DNA of 64,000 nt, from contig NC_073746.1 in NCBI RefSeq assembly GCF_029784135.1, positions 97,061,015 through 97,125,014 on the forward strand, written 5' to 3'. The notes below the pieces were generated by a model. It saw only the letters and a list, made by a program, of their open reading frames with translations, was not told where the DNA came from and searched no databases. This document shows positions 1 through 11,185 of the stretch, in pieces (position 1 is the first letter of the stretch; each line of letters opens with the position of its first letter). Made by a program: the position numbers and the translations under genes. This stretch comes from Toxorhynchites rutilus septentrionalis (taxonomy: Eukaryota > Arthropoda > Insecta > Diptera > Culicidae).

Positions 1-480
1 GTCAAAGTGTGGTAAAGCAAATCAATCCTGAAAAAACGGCAAAAAAGCTTCTGCAGTATGGCAAATACTTAATTCAGATCTCTACTGTCAACAACTGAAC
101 CGTTTGTAACTAGCGATTCACCAGAAACGATCAGTATTGGCCAACAGAAAAAATGTTGTGTTCCATCAGGACAACGCAAGGCCACACACGTCTGTAGTGA
201 CTCGTCAAAAACTCCTGGAGCTTGGCTGGGAAGTTTTTAATGCATCCACCATATAGCCTGGACTTGGCACCAATCGATTATCACCTTTTTCTTGCTTGCA
301 AAACTTGCTGAGTAATAATAAAATGGGTAGAGAGAAGATAGTGAAAATCGATTACTAGAGTTTTTCGCCAATGAGGACCAAGACTTCTATAATAGAGGTA
401 TTATGAAGCTTTCTTTGAAATGGCAACAAAATTTTCAACAAAATAGATCATTTTTGACTCAAATCGGACCATCCGAAACA
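1..480 (+). pseudogene. mariner transposase, 3' fragment (window-edge truncated)
   Basis: Remnant of a mariner (Tc1/mariner, DD34D) transposase that begins before the window. Around 158-190 the translation reads VFHQDNARPHTS, the second catalytic Asp block, and around 264-291 it reads DLAPIDYHLF, the third Asp block. Between them, near 233-240, one extra T shifts the frame (the words for GWEV and MHPPYS lie in different frames), and later in-frame stops occur. The degraded mariner C-terminus (WQQNFQQNRSFLTQIG) ends about 460. No terminal inverted repeat was identified with confidence. It is an inactive fossil; it resembles the mariner at 13.9-16.0 kb in its catalytic blocks but is too broken to be a source of transposase. 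Confidence 0.85.
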
Positions 481-2382
481 TCATAAATAAAGTTATGAAT
501 CTCACCCGAAAAAATTGGTTTCTACATAACAGCGCCACATCTACCATTCTATGCAGATTCTAGATTCATCCGACAAGAATTGCGTTACATCAGCCACTGT
601 TACAGTGAACCCCATTCAATTCACCAAAACGCATGTTCCTAATTCCACCACGGAAATTCCCTCCGTACCTCTTCCCCCTTCACCAAGCAACACGGCAGGG
701 GATTTCAATTACTTACGCATCGGAATCCACTAGAGGGGAGCGGACAAGGAAAAGGAAAAAATTGTCCATAAATCAAGCCGCTTGTTTTTGCGTTATGACT
801 TCTCCACCAGATTAAACCACCCTTCTCGAAATGTTCATCCCCCGCATCCATCGCAGCATACGGCAATATCTTTACGCCCGTTCGCATTCAAAAACCAGAA
901 AAACAATATTCGACCCCAACGGTTTTTCGTGGAGACAACAATCGAAACCCGGGGGATGAGGACAGATTTTGTTCAAAACATAAAGGGAGCGACATTCTTG
1001 AACATATATAAATGCAGGGGTCGACTGAAGAGGCCCAGCTTTTCATCTCCCACTCCGCGCGGAAGACTGACGCTGATTGTAGTTTCATAAATTTTAAAAT
1101 AGTGTTTAGAGTCGAGTGATTCTTCTTTTATTATTTTCATTCTACTGCTTTTTATGTTTTGCTCGCTGCGACTGTTTGCGCCTCTTGTGGGGTGTAATTT
1201 ATGGATCTGACGAGGATAGCTTCGCATCCCGTCGTGCGGAGGGATGAGAATTTCTCCACATTGATAATGGCCTTCATGATTTATTTATAATTTGAAGAAC
1301 TATTATTTTCTGTCGGTTGGCTAGGCTCAAGAGTAGTGAAAGGATTTGTTTTATTTGCAGCGATTTAAGTTTCTGGAAATGGATACATTATTCAAACGGG
1401 AAGCTTTACATTCATATCTAAATTCCTTTATTCAAACTAGTTTAGCCAAACGGAAATGCATCTCAAAATGATCGGAACGAGAAAGTTAGAATAAACAGTT
1501 TTATTTCACCGTATTCATATTTAATGAAATGCACTGTTTATAACCGCATGACGGTGAACAGTAGCGAAATGTGCAGGTTAAGCCTCCCGGACAAACTCCG
1601 GCCCGGAGAATCAAGTCGCGAAACTAGTGGTATGGATATCAAGTTAAAATTTCATCAGCACAGTCCGGAAACCAACGATATTTCCTGTCCAGGTTGGCTT
1701 CCACCGTAAAATCTGTAAAAGTGCAAACGAGTGGATAATTTACTTAGAATGAACCACCGCTTGTCGGAAGTAGTCACCGGTCGCTTGGAATTATAATCTG
1801 TGGCAGAGGGCACACAGTTGCTGCATCTGTCTGAGATATTTGCCCGGAAAGGAGCATATCGCATTACATATTTGATTGCGATTTTGTTGCGGAAGCTGCT
1901 AATGAGATGGTTGGATTATATTTTTTCTGTTGCACGTGAAAGTTATAACGATGGACAGGGATACACTGGACCTCGCATCATATGCATAGCAACTGAAACT
2001 TATCACAAAGGAAGCATTTCCTTTCAAGTCGGAAGAGCTATTTTATTATAGAAAACCTTATTCTGGACGATACTTCAAATCCATTTGTTAATTCAAAGAC
2101 CGTTCCCGCACTGGTCTCACAACATTTCAGCTTTCGATCTGTGAACTTTCAATATGCCATATTCCGACTGACTGACGTTTATTGTCGGTATTCTGGCATA
2201 AATCTTTCGGAAATCAGCGATCACATTTTGCTATAAGGCGCACGGCTTTTACTGAAATTGGAATCCATTGCATTTGTCCCATATTTGCAGTGAATAATTT
2301 GGATGCTTAACATGTTGAGCCCCGTGTCGGTCCCTAGGGCCCGATATTGAGCGTTGACTGACTGGGACTGACAGTTACAAAA
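481..2382. other. intergenic, no gene recognised; one TATA-like promoter candidate
   Basis: No reading frame here has recognisable similarity to a protein family; the short open frames overlap on both strands without coding character. The only structured signal is TATATAAA at 1005-1012, followed by a moderately GC-rich stretch to about 1075, which has the look of a core promoter. No convincing start codon and open frame follow, so this could be the promoter and first exon of a gene whose coding exons are not recognised, or chance. The sequence from about 1100 to 2380 is not visibly repeated elsewhere in the window. Confidence 0.4.
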
Positions 2383-3660
2383 TCTATATAAATGAAAATG
2401 TAAGGCAAAATCTGTTGGTAAGCGGAAAACCCGAAGAAGGGATGGTCCGATTTTAGCCTCCTGTATTTTGTTGTATTCGTCTCTTCCCGTAGATCAATAT
2501 AGTGGAGAGAAAAACCGGAAAATCCTAAGGAAGGTCCGAAAATTCGGATAACTGAATTCCCACATGTTCGAAAATTACATCATAATAAGCGTTGTTAGTC
2601 CATTCGATGTTTGTGCTATCGAAATTGATCTTTGTTCGTAAGTGGAAATGGATTTTCAGGCGAAATAAAGCATTACTATATCTTATATGTATGTATCTAT
2701 CTATATGAATAAAAATGTATGGCAAAATCTGTTGGTAAGCGGAAAATCCGAAGAAGGGATGTCCCGATTTTAGCCTCCTGTATTTTGTTGTATTCGTCTC
2801 TTCCCGTAGATCAATATAGTGGAGAGAAAAACCGGAAAATTCGGATAATTGAATTCTCACATGTTCGAAAATTACATCATAATAAGCGTTGTTAGTCCAT
2901 TCGATGTTTGTGCTATCGAAATTGATCTTTGTTCGTAAGTGGAAATGGATTTTCAGGCGAAATTACGCATTTCAATATCTTATATCTAAAAATAAAAATG
3001 GAAGGCCAAATGTGTTGGTAAGCGCAAAACTCGAGGAAGGAATGGTTCAATTTGAGTCATCTATATTTCGTTGTATTCGTCTCTTCCCGTAGATCAATAT
3101 AGCGGAGAGAAAAATCGGAAAATTCGGAAAATTGAATTCCCATATGTTCTACAATTAGCTAAGCGTTGTTAGTCCATTTGATGTTGGCGCTAACGAAATT
3201 GATTTTTGTTCGAAAGTGGAAAAGAATTTTCAGACGGAATAACGCATTCCTATATCTTCTATCTATATAAACAAAAATGGAAGGCCAAATGTGCTGGTGT
3301 GTTCTAAACCCGAGGAAGGAATGGTCCGATTTGAGCTGTCTTTATTTTGTAATATTCTCTGTATCAAACATGTATTCCATGCAACGGAGAAAAATGTTAT
3401 TCCAAATGCTTGAAGAATCTTGAAGGAGAATTGTGTTTGAAAATAATTTTGTATTATAAGGACGAATTTTTGTAGAAGTGCTAGACAATTTGTAGTAAAA
3501 GAAAGTTGTAAAAGGTCAGTAATCAGTAAGGGTAATCAATCAATGAAGAGTTCAGTGATTGGACTCACTAACGTTCACTTAGTAAGAAAACGTGGATTTT
3601 TGAAAGTTTTCAAATCAAAAAATCTATTTTGGGCGGGACGAAGTTCGTCGGGTCAGCTAG
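2383..3660 (+). mobile_element. non-autonomous Helitron with four reiterated 5' heads
   Basis: The element begins TCTATATAAATGAAAATG after an A and ends GGGTCAGCTAG before a T, as Helitrons do (5' TC, 3' CTAG, insertion between A and T). A terminal hairpin GACGAAGTTCGTC at 3637-3649 sits just before the CTAG end, the usual Helitron 3' signal. No Rep/helicase coding sequence is present. The 5' head (TCTATAT...AAAATG, then GGCAAAATCTGTTGGTAAGCG) recurs at about 2383, 2699, 2984 and 3262, so the body is four diverged units of roughly 280-315 bp in the same orientation. Small open frames here are shadows of the repeat. Confidence 0.85.
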
Positions 3661-3745
3661 TATAATATAAAATTAATACCTATTATCGGTAAATGGAGAA
3701 TAATTCATTTTACACTTCAACTCGCAATATGAACTAACGCCCGAA

Positions 3746-4491
3746 TTAAGGGGGTATTCTAGTGTAGAGACACGAATTTCGGACGTTTTTTCGAACTCCG
3801 TAAAAATAAAACAAAGAATATTTTTACTATCCATTATATCATTATTCGTTTATCTATCTTTCAACAATAAAACAAAAATAGGACGGAAAAAAACTATTCA
3901 TAATTAGAATAGAATAGTTACATGCTGGTGAAGTGAGGGTGTTCAAAAAAAAGTTGTGCCATGGCGTACACGATTCCAGTCCTTCTGGTTATCTGAAACA
4001 AAAAAATCGAACAGATTCTGAATCAGTAAAGATGTCGCTATGGCATGAACCTCGGACAAGTCAAAAACATGGGTTTTAACAAAATGGCGGCCGTTTGAAA
4101 ACAAAAATGCTGTTTAAAACGTTTTTTTTTGCGTTTACCGATTTTTTAAAAATAGTAAAATTAAAAAGTTATAATTTTTTATTGGTTCATGCGATAGAGA
4201 GATGTATGCAGATTATTTTCATATAAATTTGACATAAATCGGTTCAGTAGAACTTGAGATATCGTGTACGCCAGTTAGAAAAAAACTAGTTCCGAGAGAA
4301 ACGCGTTTGAAGTTCATTGTGATGGCCGTAACAGGTTAGATACCACATCACTAAGATGGCTCTAACTAGGTAAATAATAGGATTTTCGATAAGTCCTTTC
4401 TAGAGTATATTCTTGAATGCCTAAACTACAGAAATATGGTAAAAAAAAAATTTCGATTTTTTCAGATTTCTAGACTAGAATACCCCCTTAA
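3746..4491. mobile_element. TTAA-flanked MITE (piggyBac-type), family 1
   Basis: Perfect TTAA on both sides (3746-3749 and 4488-4491) with terminal inverted repeats TTAAGGGGGTATTCTAGT matched for about 23 bp with one mismatch. TTAA target duplication is the hallmark of piggyBac-type transposition. The 746-bp interior is AT-rich and holds no transposase, so it is non-autonomous. It lies between the Helitron and R1 copy 1. Confidence 0.9.
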
Positions 4492-4582
4492 GGCAAAAAG
4501 ATTTCCCGTTGCGTCGGGGAGGAAGCGAGTGGATAGTGCAATCGAAAGAAAACATACCCAATTAAATCGTTAAATTGTTAAT

Positions 4583-6035
4583 TTTTTGACGTAGGATTAC
4601 GTCCTTCGGGAACATATGGGGGTATAAATTGAAAAACGAAAATCGATCGCATCGTGAAAAATGTCCAATTTCAAACGCTTATTGCTCAGTCATTTCATGG
4701 TGGATTAATGAGATTTTTGCATCAAACGATTTCGGCACTCTATAACAATTTTTCACCTTGAATAAAATAATATATATCATGTAACTAAATATCGAACAAT
4801 TAAAAAATCTCAACCCCTTTCCTAACGGAAATACCCACTTCTGATTGGTCGAAATTGACGACACATGGGGCGGGTCCCTAACAGAGACATCAAAACCAAG
4901 CTGCCTGGGGGAAATCGGCGTTGCAAATATATTCAAGTCGGGGGCATTTTTATATTGCAAGTAAGGTGAGTGATACGATTAATTCTAGCAAATAAAATTT
5001 AAATTTGGAACTTTAAAGTTGGTTGCTTCGTGAATTTTCATTTCAGTGACCGATCGTGTATTGTGAAAAATTTAGCACAGGTGTAAGTGTAAAATTGTAT
5101 ATGGTAGCATTTGTGTTAAAATGACTTGATATATGAAACGATTTATTTCAATTTTCATAAATAAAAACCAAGGTGTGTTCCCGCTCAAGAACGAGTCGTT
5201 TGGTTTAAGCTGTCTGTTTTGTTGTGTTCATTTTCACCCAAGGAAAATTTATACGACGAGAAAGATTGGAAAAGTGAAGAAATAGTAGAAAAACTGATTT
5301 CCCATATGCTCTACATATAGTATTAGATGTTGTTCGCCCAATTAAAATTCGCATTGGGTTTAATAAACACTCAGAAAGTAAACAATATAAAAGAAAATTA
5401 CTTTGCCATTTCAAATATCATTTCTCTATTTCTCTCTGATGAGAAAAATTGATAATTGTGTTCGGTATTGGTAATTATCTTATGTTACATTGGTGAGTTA
5501 TTTTTTTCTTTAGTTCATCCATACATAACACAGGAGGCATCTCGTCTAGTATCACAGAGAGCGGTTCTCATCATATCTCGTTCCACTTTGATATCTTATG
5601 TCTGATACGCACCATCCAACGACTGTTTACCATCCTTCTGTCATCATCACTCGGTTAACTCTGGTGGAGTGAACAAACAATACCCAACAACCAAACAAAA
5701 CGGCCTTTATCAGGGCCACCGAATCATTATCAAAGAGTCAACGATGTTTCTTCAAACATACCCAAAATCAACAGATAGCCTAACGGAATCCTACGTCAAC
5801 TATGCGGTCGTGTCTCGGACACAACAACCCTGTGACTTTTTTTTACTATATTCACTGTTCATGTTTCAAGCAAAAAAAATTCTAGATAAATTTCCTGTCT
5901 AATGATATATAACACAACATATGTCGCAATAACCATTTTGAGTAATATGCGTTTGAAAACTCTTAATAAATCGTTACATTTTTCGTAGAGTGACCCCCTA
6001 TATAGAAATCAAAGACATAGTCCTATGTCAAAAAT
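4583..6035 (+). mobile_element. R1 repeat, copy 1: TIR element carrying a histone-type stem-loop
   Basis: Left end reads TTTTTGACGTAGGATTACGTC and right end (6014-6034) reads GACATAGTCCTATGTCAAAAA, an inverted pair with few differences; the inner part of the end is itself near-palindromic. Two related copies occur at 7024-7945 and 33816-35300. The 1.45-kb interior has no conserved long open frame. It contains an ATTGG (reverse CCAAT) near 4850, a good 5' splice consensus AAGGTGAGTGA near 4962, a 3' splice-like TTTCATTTCAG near 5045, and at 5702 a histone mRNA-like hairpin. I do not recognise the transposon superfamily. The gene-like signals could be captured host DNA or coincidence. Confidence 0.7.
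5702..5740 (+). promoter_or_regulatory. histone mRNA 3' stem-loop and downstream element-like motif
   Basis: GGCCTTTATCAGGGCC at 5702-5717 folds as a 6-bp stem (one G-T wobble) with a 4-base loop, followed by ACC, matching the animal histone 3' stem-loop pattern GGYYYT-TTHA-ARRRCC-ACC except for the loop's second base. CAAAGAG begins 14 bases later, the spacing of the histone downstream element that pairs with U7 snRNA. The A-rich leader before the stem also fits. No histone coding sequence was found upstream. Confidence 0.55.
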
Positions 6036-6332
6036 TTCCCCTATAAAAATACTGATATTTCGATGTATGGATGATTTGTTCGAAGTTGTTTGAGCTATTC
6101 ATATTTTTTTGACAATTTAAAAGATACGTTTTGGGGAAAACAAATTTTAATTTAGAAAAATTTGTTATAGTTTAATTTTTTTAAAAGGAATTTTTAGTAT
6201 TTTTTTATGAAAATTCAAACAATTTCCTACATTTAATTCTTGGATCAAAATGTTGTAGGTAGGTAAAAAACTTTGGCCTCTTTTCAAAAAGTGTTCTGAA
6301 GATTTTTGGAGATTTCAAGTATGCAAAGTCGT
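6036..6332. other. AT-rich intergenic stretch
   Basis: No gene seen. AT-rich sequence between R1 copy 1 and the second TTAA element. Confidence 0.5.
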
Positions 6333-7023
6333 TTAAGGGGGTAGTACACTATGAACATCATAAAAAGTATGTGATTTTCGCGATTTCTTCTACGAGAAAA
6401 TAAATTACAATGATCAATCTGATATCACAGTTTCATTAGGCATATATTTCATAACAAACAAAAAAGTTTTTTGGTGTCAATTGGACTGTCCCCTGAATAG
6501 CCGCAACCGGTTTGGTGAACCATTGCAGGCAAAACCTTGTAAGCTGGTTGGAGTTCTACAAGTTTTTTTGTTGGACCGATTTCAACCAATGATTTCTCTA
6601 CGTAATTTTGGATATATTTCCTGTCATCGTAGGTTTTTTTCAAAATATTGATTTTTGACGAAATGGCGACATTTTTTGTAAAAAAAAATGTGTTTTTGCC
6701 TCAAAAATCGAGACAAAAACATTCACCAAAATTTTATTTTTCAAAATACCAAAACAAAATCCTACGTAAGATGACATAAAATTTAGTAGAGAATCTGGGA
6801 AAAACTCTTTCATCAAAATCGGATGGACCGTTCCGGAGGTAGAACTTCCACCAGTTTGTAAAACATGGTTTCGAGAAAAAACACGTTTTAAGTTTTGGAT
6901 CTGCGCTCCTCACGCAAAGACTTTGGTCCACAAATTGGCTTGTAACTTTGAAACGGAGCACCAGACAAACCTGGGACAAAAACTACAGTAAAGTAGACAT
7001 CCCAGAGAACATTTTAAGCCAGA

Positions 7024-7945
7024 ATTTTTGACGTAGGATTACGTCTTTCGGGGACATATTGGGGTACAAATTGAAAATCGAAAATCGAGCACATCGTGAA
7101 AATTGTCCAATTTCAAATGCTTATTACTCAGTCATTTCATGATGGATTGATGAAATTTTTTCGTCAATCTATTTCGGCACTCCGTAACAATTTTTCATAT
7201 TGAAGAACATGTAACATATTGAAGAACATATATGTAATGAAACTAACTATCGAACAATTGAAAAATCTCAACCCCTTTCCTGTTTGTTTTGTTCTGTTCA
7301 TTTTCACCCAAGGAAAGTTTCAACGGCGAGAAAAGTTGGAAAAGTGAAAAAATATTAGAAAAAGTTATTTCCCATATGCTCTACATATAGTATAGTGTTG
7401 TGTTGTTGTTAGTCCAATTAAAATTCGCGTTGGGTAAAATAAACACTCAGAAAGTAACAATTAGAAAATGAAACTATCTTTTCCATTTCAAATATATTTT
7501 CTCTATATTAAAGTAACAAGTTTTTACTGATAAGAAAAATTGATAACTGTGTACGGTATTGGTAATTATCTTATATTACATTGGTGAGTTTTGTTTTCTT
7601 TATTTCATCCATACATAACACAGGATGCATCTCGTCTAGGATCACCGAGGGCGGTTTTCATCATATCTCGTTCCACTTCGTCATCTTATATCTGATACGC
7701 ACCATCCAACGACTATTTACCATCCTTCTATCATCATCACTCGGTAAACTCTGGTGGAGTGAACAAACAATACCGAACAATCAAACAAAACGGCCATTTT
7801 CAGGGCCACCAAATGATTATCAAAGTGTTTAGCGATGTAATTTTTCCAACATATCCAAAATCAACAGATAGCCTTACGGAATCCTACGTCAACTATACGG
7901 TCGTGTCTCGGACTAAATCCTCCTGTGACTTTTTTTTTATTTTTT
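7024..7945 (+). mobile_element. R1 repeat, copy 2 (3' end missing)
   Basis: Begins TTTTTGACGTAGGATTACGTC like copy 1 and follows it through the blocks near 7290, 7560-7760 and 7850-7925, but lacks the copy-1 interior around 4850-5200 and the right terminal repeat. Nested in the TTAA family-2 element. It retains the stem-loop region at 7792-7807. Confidence 0.7.
7792..7830 (+). promoter_or_regulatory. histone-type stem-loop in R1 copy 2
   Basis: GGCCATTTTCAGGGCC followed by ACC; the loop TTTC is the exact histone loop, while one stem pair is an A-G mismatch. CAAAGTG begins 14 bases after the stem. Compared with copy 1 the differences are at different positions, so the inferred common ancestor has a perfect stem and perfect loop. 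Confidence 0.5.
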
Positions 7946-7975
7946 TCAAGTTTCCATAGTGTACTATCCCTTTAA

Positions 7976-8339
7976 ATGACCAATGTTGACATTTTTCACT
8001 CACAAAGTGACACTGAAATCTGAGATGGTGCTGCAAATGACCAGTCGAGTTGGCATGAAATTTGTCATATACAGAAGAATTAGCACTTCATGCAAAATGC
8101 TTCATATCTGCCATCAAACTAGCGTTAGCAATAAACATTTCATCTCCGGCAGGATAATGCTATTTCATGTACTGAAGGGTGAAATATACAAATAAAAGCA
8201 CTTTTTTCAAAAGCTTTAAAATGTTTTTATGTATGGAAGCAGACATCTCTTTCTGTGACTGAACCTCAGTTTGAGATTATACCTAAAGAAAAGTCCAGAT
8301 TTCCGTGAAAAGTGGAAGTTTTGTTCTTTATCGCAAAAC
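7976..8339. other. intergenic, minor repeat similarity
   Basis: No gene. A stretch around 8035-8075 (GTCGAGTTGGCATGAAAT and neighbours) is similar to 60055-60095, indicating an old dispersed repeat. Confidence 0.4.
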
Positions 8340-9385
8340 ATTAGACCCGTATTTTTTTATTTTTTCAGTGGGTGACTTCCATTCTTGAGTGGTCCGAAAA
8401 AACACCTTTTACTTTTTTTTTTTTCCAAAAATGACTTTTTTCAAAAATTCATAACTTTTGAACTACTAGACCGATTCAGATGTTCGACATATCAAATTAA
8501 AGCCAATCATCTTCACCTGTATGCAAGTAGTGACATCGGAAGAACTTTCGACAAGGTGAAGAATTTTTAACATACATACCGTTTTGTCTCATATTCCGAA
8601 CACTTAAGCTTTGATGGCCATTAAACAGTGTCTCATTACTCAAAATGGTACTCTTTCTCGAAATTAATCATTTGACTACAATAAAATTGATTTACAAATA
8701 TATATTCATGGTGAACAACTAAAAATATGTTTAATCACGTTTGTCTCAAATTCCGGACAGCAAAAATGTATTTTTTTTTTAAAACCATAACTTGTAAACT
8801 ACTGGACCGATTTAGATGATCGACTTATTAAATTAAAGCCAATCACCTTGTCTTTTTTGAAAAAATACTAAACCTGCAAAAAGTTTGAATTCTGTTCTCG
8901 TTATTTTTTATTGTATTAGTTTTTTTTTGTTTTCATAGTCTCGGGTCCAAGGGTGCTATATTTATTTATATTTTTTCCTGAAAAGCTGAGTATTATTCAC
9001 ATAACATATGTCGAAACCAAAGAGGCTTTTTTTCGTTTTTGAGTTATGATTTTTCAAAGTTAACCGATGGTTTGAAAAATATTTTTTTTCCTCTTTATTC
9101 CAACACGAAAATTCATAACTTTTGATCTACTGGACCGATTCAGATGATCGACAAATAAAATGAAATTCAATTAGCTAGTCTTTTTTGAAAAATATTAGAC
9201 TTGCGAAAAAAAATAGATTTTGATTTCGTAATTATTTATTGTATTGGTTTTTGTAGTTTACATGGTTTCGGGACCAAGGATATTTTTTATATTTTTTCTT
9301 GAAAGCTGAGGTTTTTTTACATAACATATCCAAAAATCTGAGATGTGTTATTTTTCGTTTTAAAGTTATTATTTTTTCTGCTGGT
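8340..9385. repeat. R5 repeat block: three diverged ~330-bp units
   Basis: The motif CATAACTTTTGAACTACTGG plus CCGATTCAGATGATCGAC recurs near 8446, 8787 and 9111, spaced about 341 and 324 bp, each followed by related AT-rich sequence. The left edge (GTGGTCCGAAAAA near 8390) matches both arms of the block at 50127-51358. No coding sequence is visible. Probably a non-autonomous element with internal tandem units. Confidence 0.75.
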
Positions 9386-9397
9386 TATGATGTCTAT

Positions 9398-9692
9398 GTT
9401 GGGGAAACCGTAAATCAGGCCAATCAAAACGAGGTAGTTAGGGCGTTTAGATAACGCTTAACATTTTACAGTTATTCAATTGTTTATCTAATGAAAAATA
9501 ACATTTTATCAATTGCGATAGATGCGTAGAAATATTCCCTGTCAATTGATGCAAACATCTTTCCAATCCCGTATGAAATGTTCGAGTTATAAGCATACGG
9601 AATCTTTCATTTTTTCCTGCATGTTCTGTGTTTAGGTTTTCATTTTACCCCCATATACTCCGGTTAGACGTAGTCCCACGTCAAAAACCTGC
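9398..9692. repeat. R4 repeat, copy 1, with R1-like right end
   Basis: 9401-9605 is closely similar to 40765-40973 (GTTGGGGAAACCGTAAATC, then CATTTTACAGTTATTCAATT). It ends at 9672-9692 with GACGTAGTCCCACGTCAAAAA, the same terminal motif as the right end of R1 copy 1, so R4 and R1 may be the right and left parts of one larger element family. Confidence 0.7.
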
Positions 9693-9862
9693 GCTCGTGG
9701 CCGAGTAGTTAGCGTCTCACACTATCATGCGGGGGGTTCGGGTCCGATTCCCGTTCTGGTCGGGGGATCAAAGAAAATTCTTCCGACTTGCATTGTGGTC
9801 ACGCGTATTCTAGAGGTTGCCACTCCAGAGTACATTTAAGGCGTGTTATTCGCCATAGAAAT
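9690..9862 (+). mobile_element. SINE-A, copy 1 (3'-truncated)
   Basis: tRNA-derived SINE. The RNA polymerase III A box (TGGCCGAGTAG) and B box (GGGTCCGATTCCCG, diverged by one base from GGTTCGATTCC) are present near 9698 and 9740. Similarity to the other three SINE-A copies stops after GGCGTGTTATTCGCCATAGA. The tRNA-like head is not a functional tRNA gene. Confidence 0.8.
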
Positions 9863-10011
9863 AGAAAATGTCATAGCCATAGAAAAGGATGTCACTACTT
9901 GCATACAGGCAAACCTTTTTTTTGTGCGGACCCTATCCCACGCACAATAAAAACGTACAAAACTTCACCAGTAGCTTTAAAAATTCGTGTTCGATACACA
10001 ATTTGAGAAAA

Positions 10012-10380
10012 AAAACTTTTTTTGTGCGGTAGATTGGGATCGCATAAAAAAAGTTTCCCCCAAGAAAATAGCTCAAATACACGCCGTTCACCGTTCGATT
10101 TCCCTTTGTTTCCCTGCTTTGCGATGGGACAGTTTACCTTTACGGTTGCGCATAGCTGTGTTGTGATTTTAGTTGCATGTCGAAATTTGTTGCTGTTAGG
10201 AATTATGTCATGCGCAACTTAGAGCATTTGATGGAAGGATGGGAAGGATTTGAGAATTGGATAATTTAGACGCAAATGTGCTTTTTTCGCACTGAATTGC
10301 ATATAAACCATCGAAAAAAACAAAATGGACAATAACTTCGTCAAATATTCTTCTTTTTTCATACCGCACAAAAAAAACGG
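10012..10380. repeat. short inverted-repeat element candidate
   Basis: TTTTTTTGTGCGGTA near 10016-10030 is matched in inverse orientation by TACCGCACAAAAAAA near 10361-10376. A third direct copy of the core lies at 9916-9929. No target duplication was established and no coding sequence lies between, so this may be a small MITE or chance in AT-rich DNA. Confidence 0.4.
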
Positions 10381-11180
10381 TCAAAAAAGTTGCACAAAAA
10401 AATTGCACAAATAAAAACGGAAAAAGAGGTTTTCGTGTATAAGGAACTTCCGTTAGAACATTTTATTCCGACCTGGGCCGACCTAGTTTTTATATGTTGA
10501 ACGAACGACTTTGAATTTGTGTAAACATCAGCGTTACGTAACATAAGAGGGAAGGGGGTTGCGTTACTTTTTGTTATATAGGGGGGGCGGCGGGTTAATT
10601 TGTGCACGACGCCTAAGTTACCGCATTTCTAAAATCACCTAAAAATTTCGAGTTCGCACTCTGTTCTATTGTTCTATTGTTCTGTTGTATTGAATTTTTC
10701 GAATAATCTTAATTTACGGCTCTCCACATTAAAAAGCATCCAGAATGCCAACACGCTTCAAATATTAATAGAATCATATATGAATATTAAACTGGCGCCA
10801 ACGCATAACAAAAAAGTTTATTGATTTGTGTACTCATGATTGCTACGTTGATTGAGTTGTATTTTCAAGACGAGATACATTATTCTTCAAAGATGATATT
10901 TGTGATTGTAACAACTATGCAAATGTAGTGCTTGAACGTTACTGATTTGTTGCTAGCTGATTAGCTCGAAGTTTGTTAACTTCTGTGCTATATCGGTATC
11001 CACCTTTGAATGATAACAGATTCTCTCACCGCCACACCACGCTATTTATGTAAATACACCGAAGCGGTGGCTCGTGTCGTCAGGCAAAATGCTGATTGCA
11101 ATTCAAATGCAGCCAACATTCCACCCGATAAATCTTGTTTTCGGCAGATGAATTTGCATAAGAATGTTTCCTTCCTCGTA
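10381..11180. other. intergenic upstream of cuticle gene
   Basis: No gene seen. Nothing in this stretch repeats elsewhere in the window. Composition becomes more balanced approaching the cuticle gene. Confidence 0.4.
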
Positions 11181-11185
11181 CGTAT

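Larger units (their letters stand above)
6333..7975. mobile_element. TTAA-flanked element (piggyBac-type), family 2, with nested R1 copy
   Basis: TTAA at 6333-6336 and 7972-7975; ends TTAAGGGGGTAGTACACTAT and, inverted on the right, TTAAAGGGATAGTACACTAT (two differences). The first six bases resemble family 1 but the rest of the terminal repeat differs, so it is a separate family. No transposase is present. An R1 copy fills much of the right half, so the true element is probably about 0.7 kb with a later insertion. Confidence 0.82.

Noticed and set aside
2525..3092. Open frames of 111 and 67 codons
   Set aside because: They are translations of the Helitron's tandem head repeats, in different frames and strands; not conserved as protein between units.
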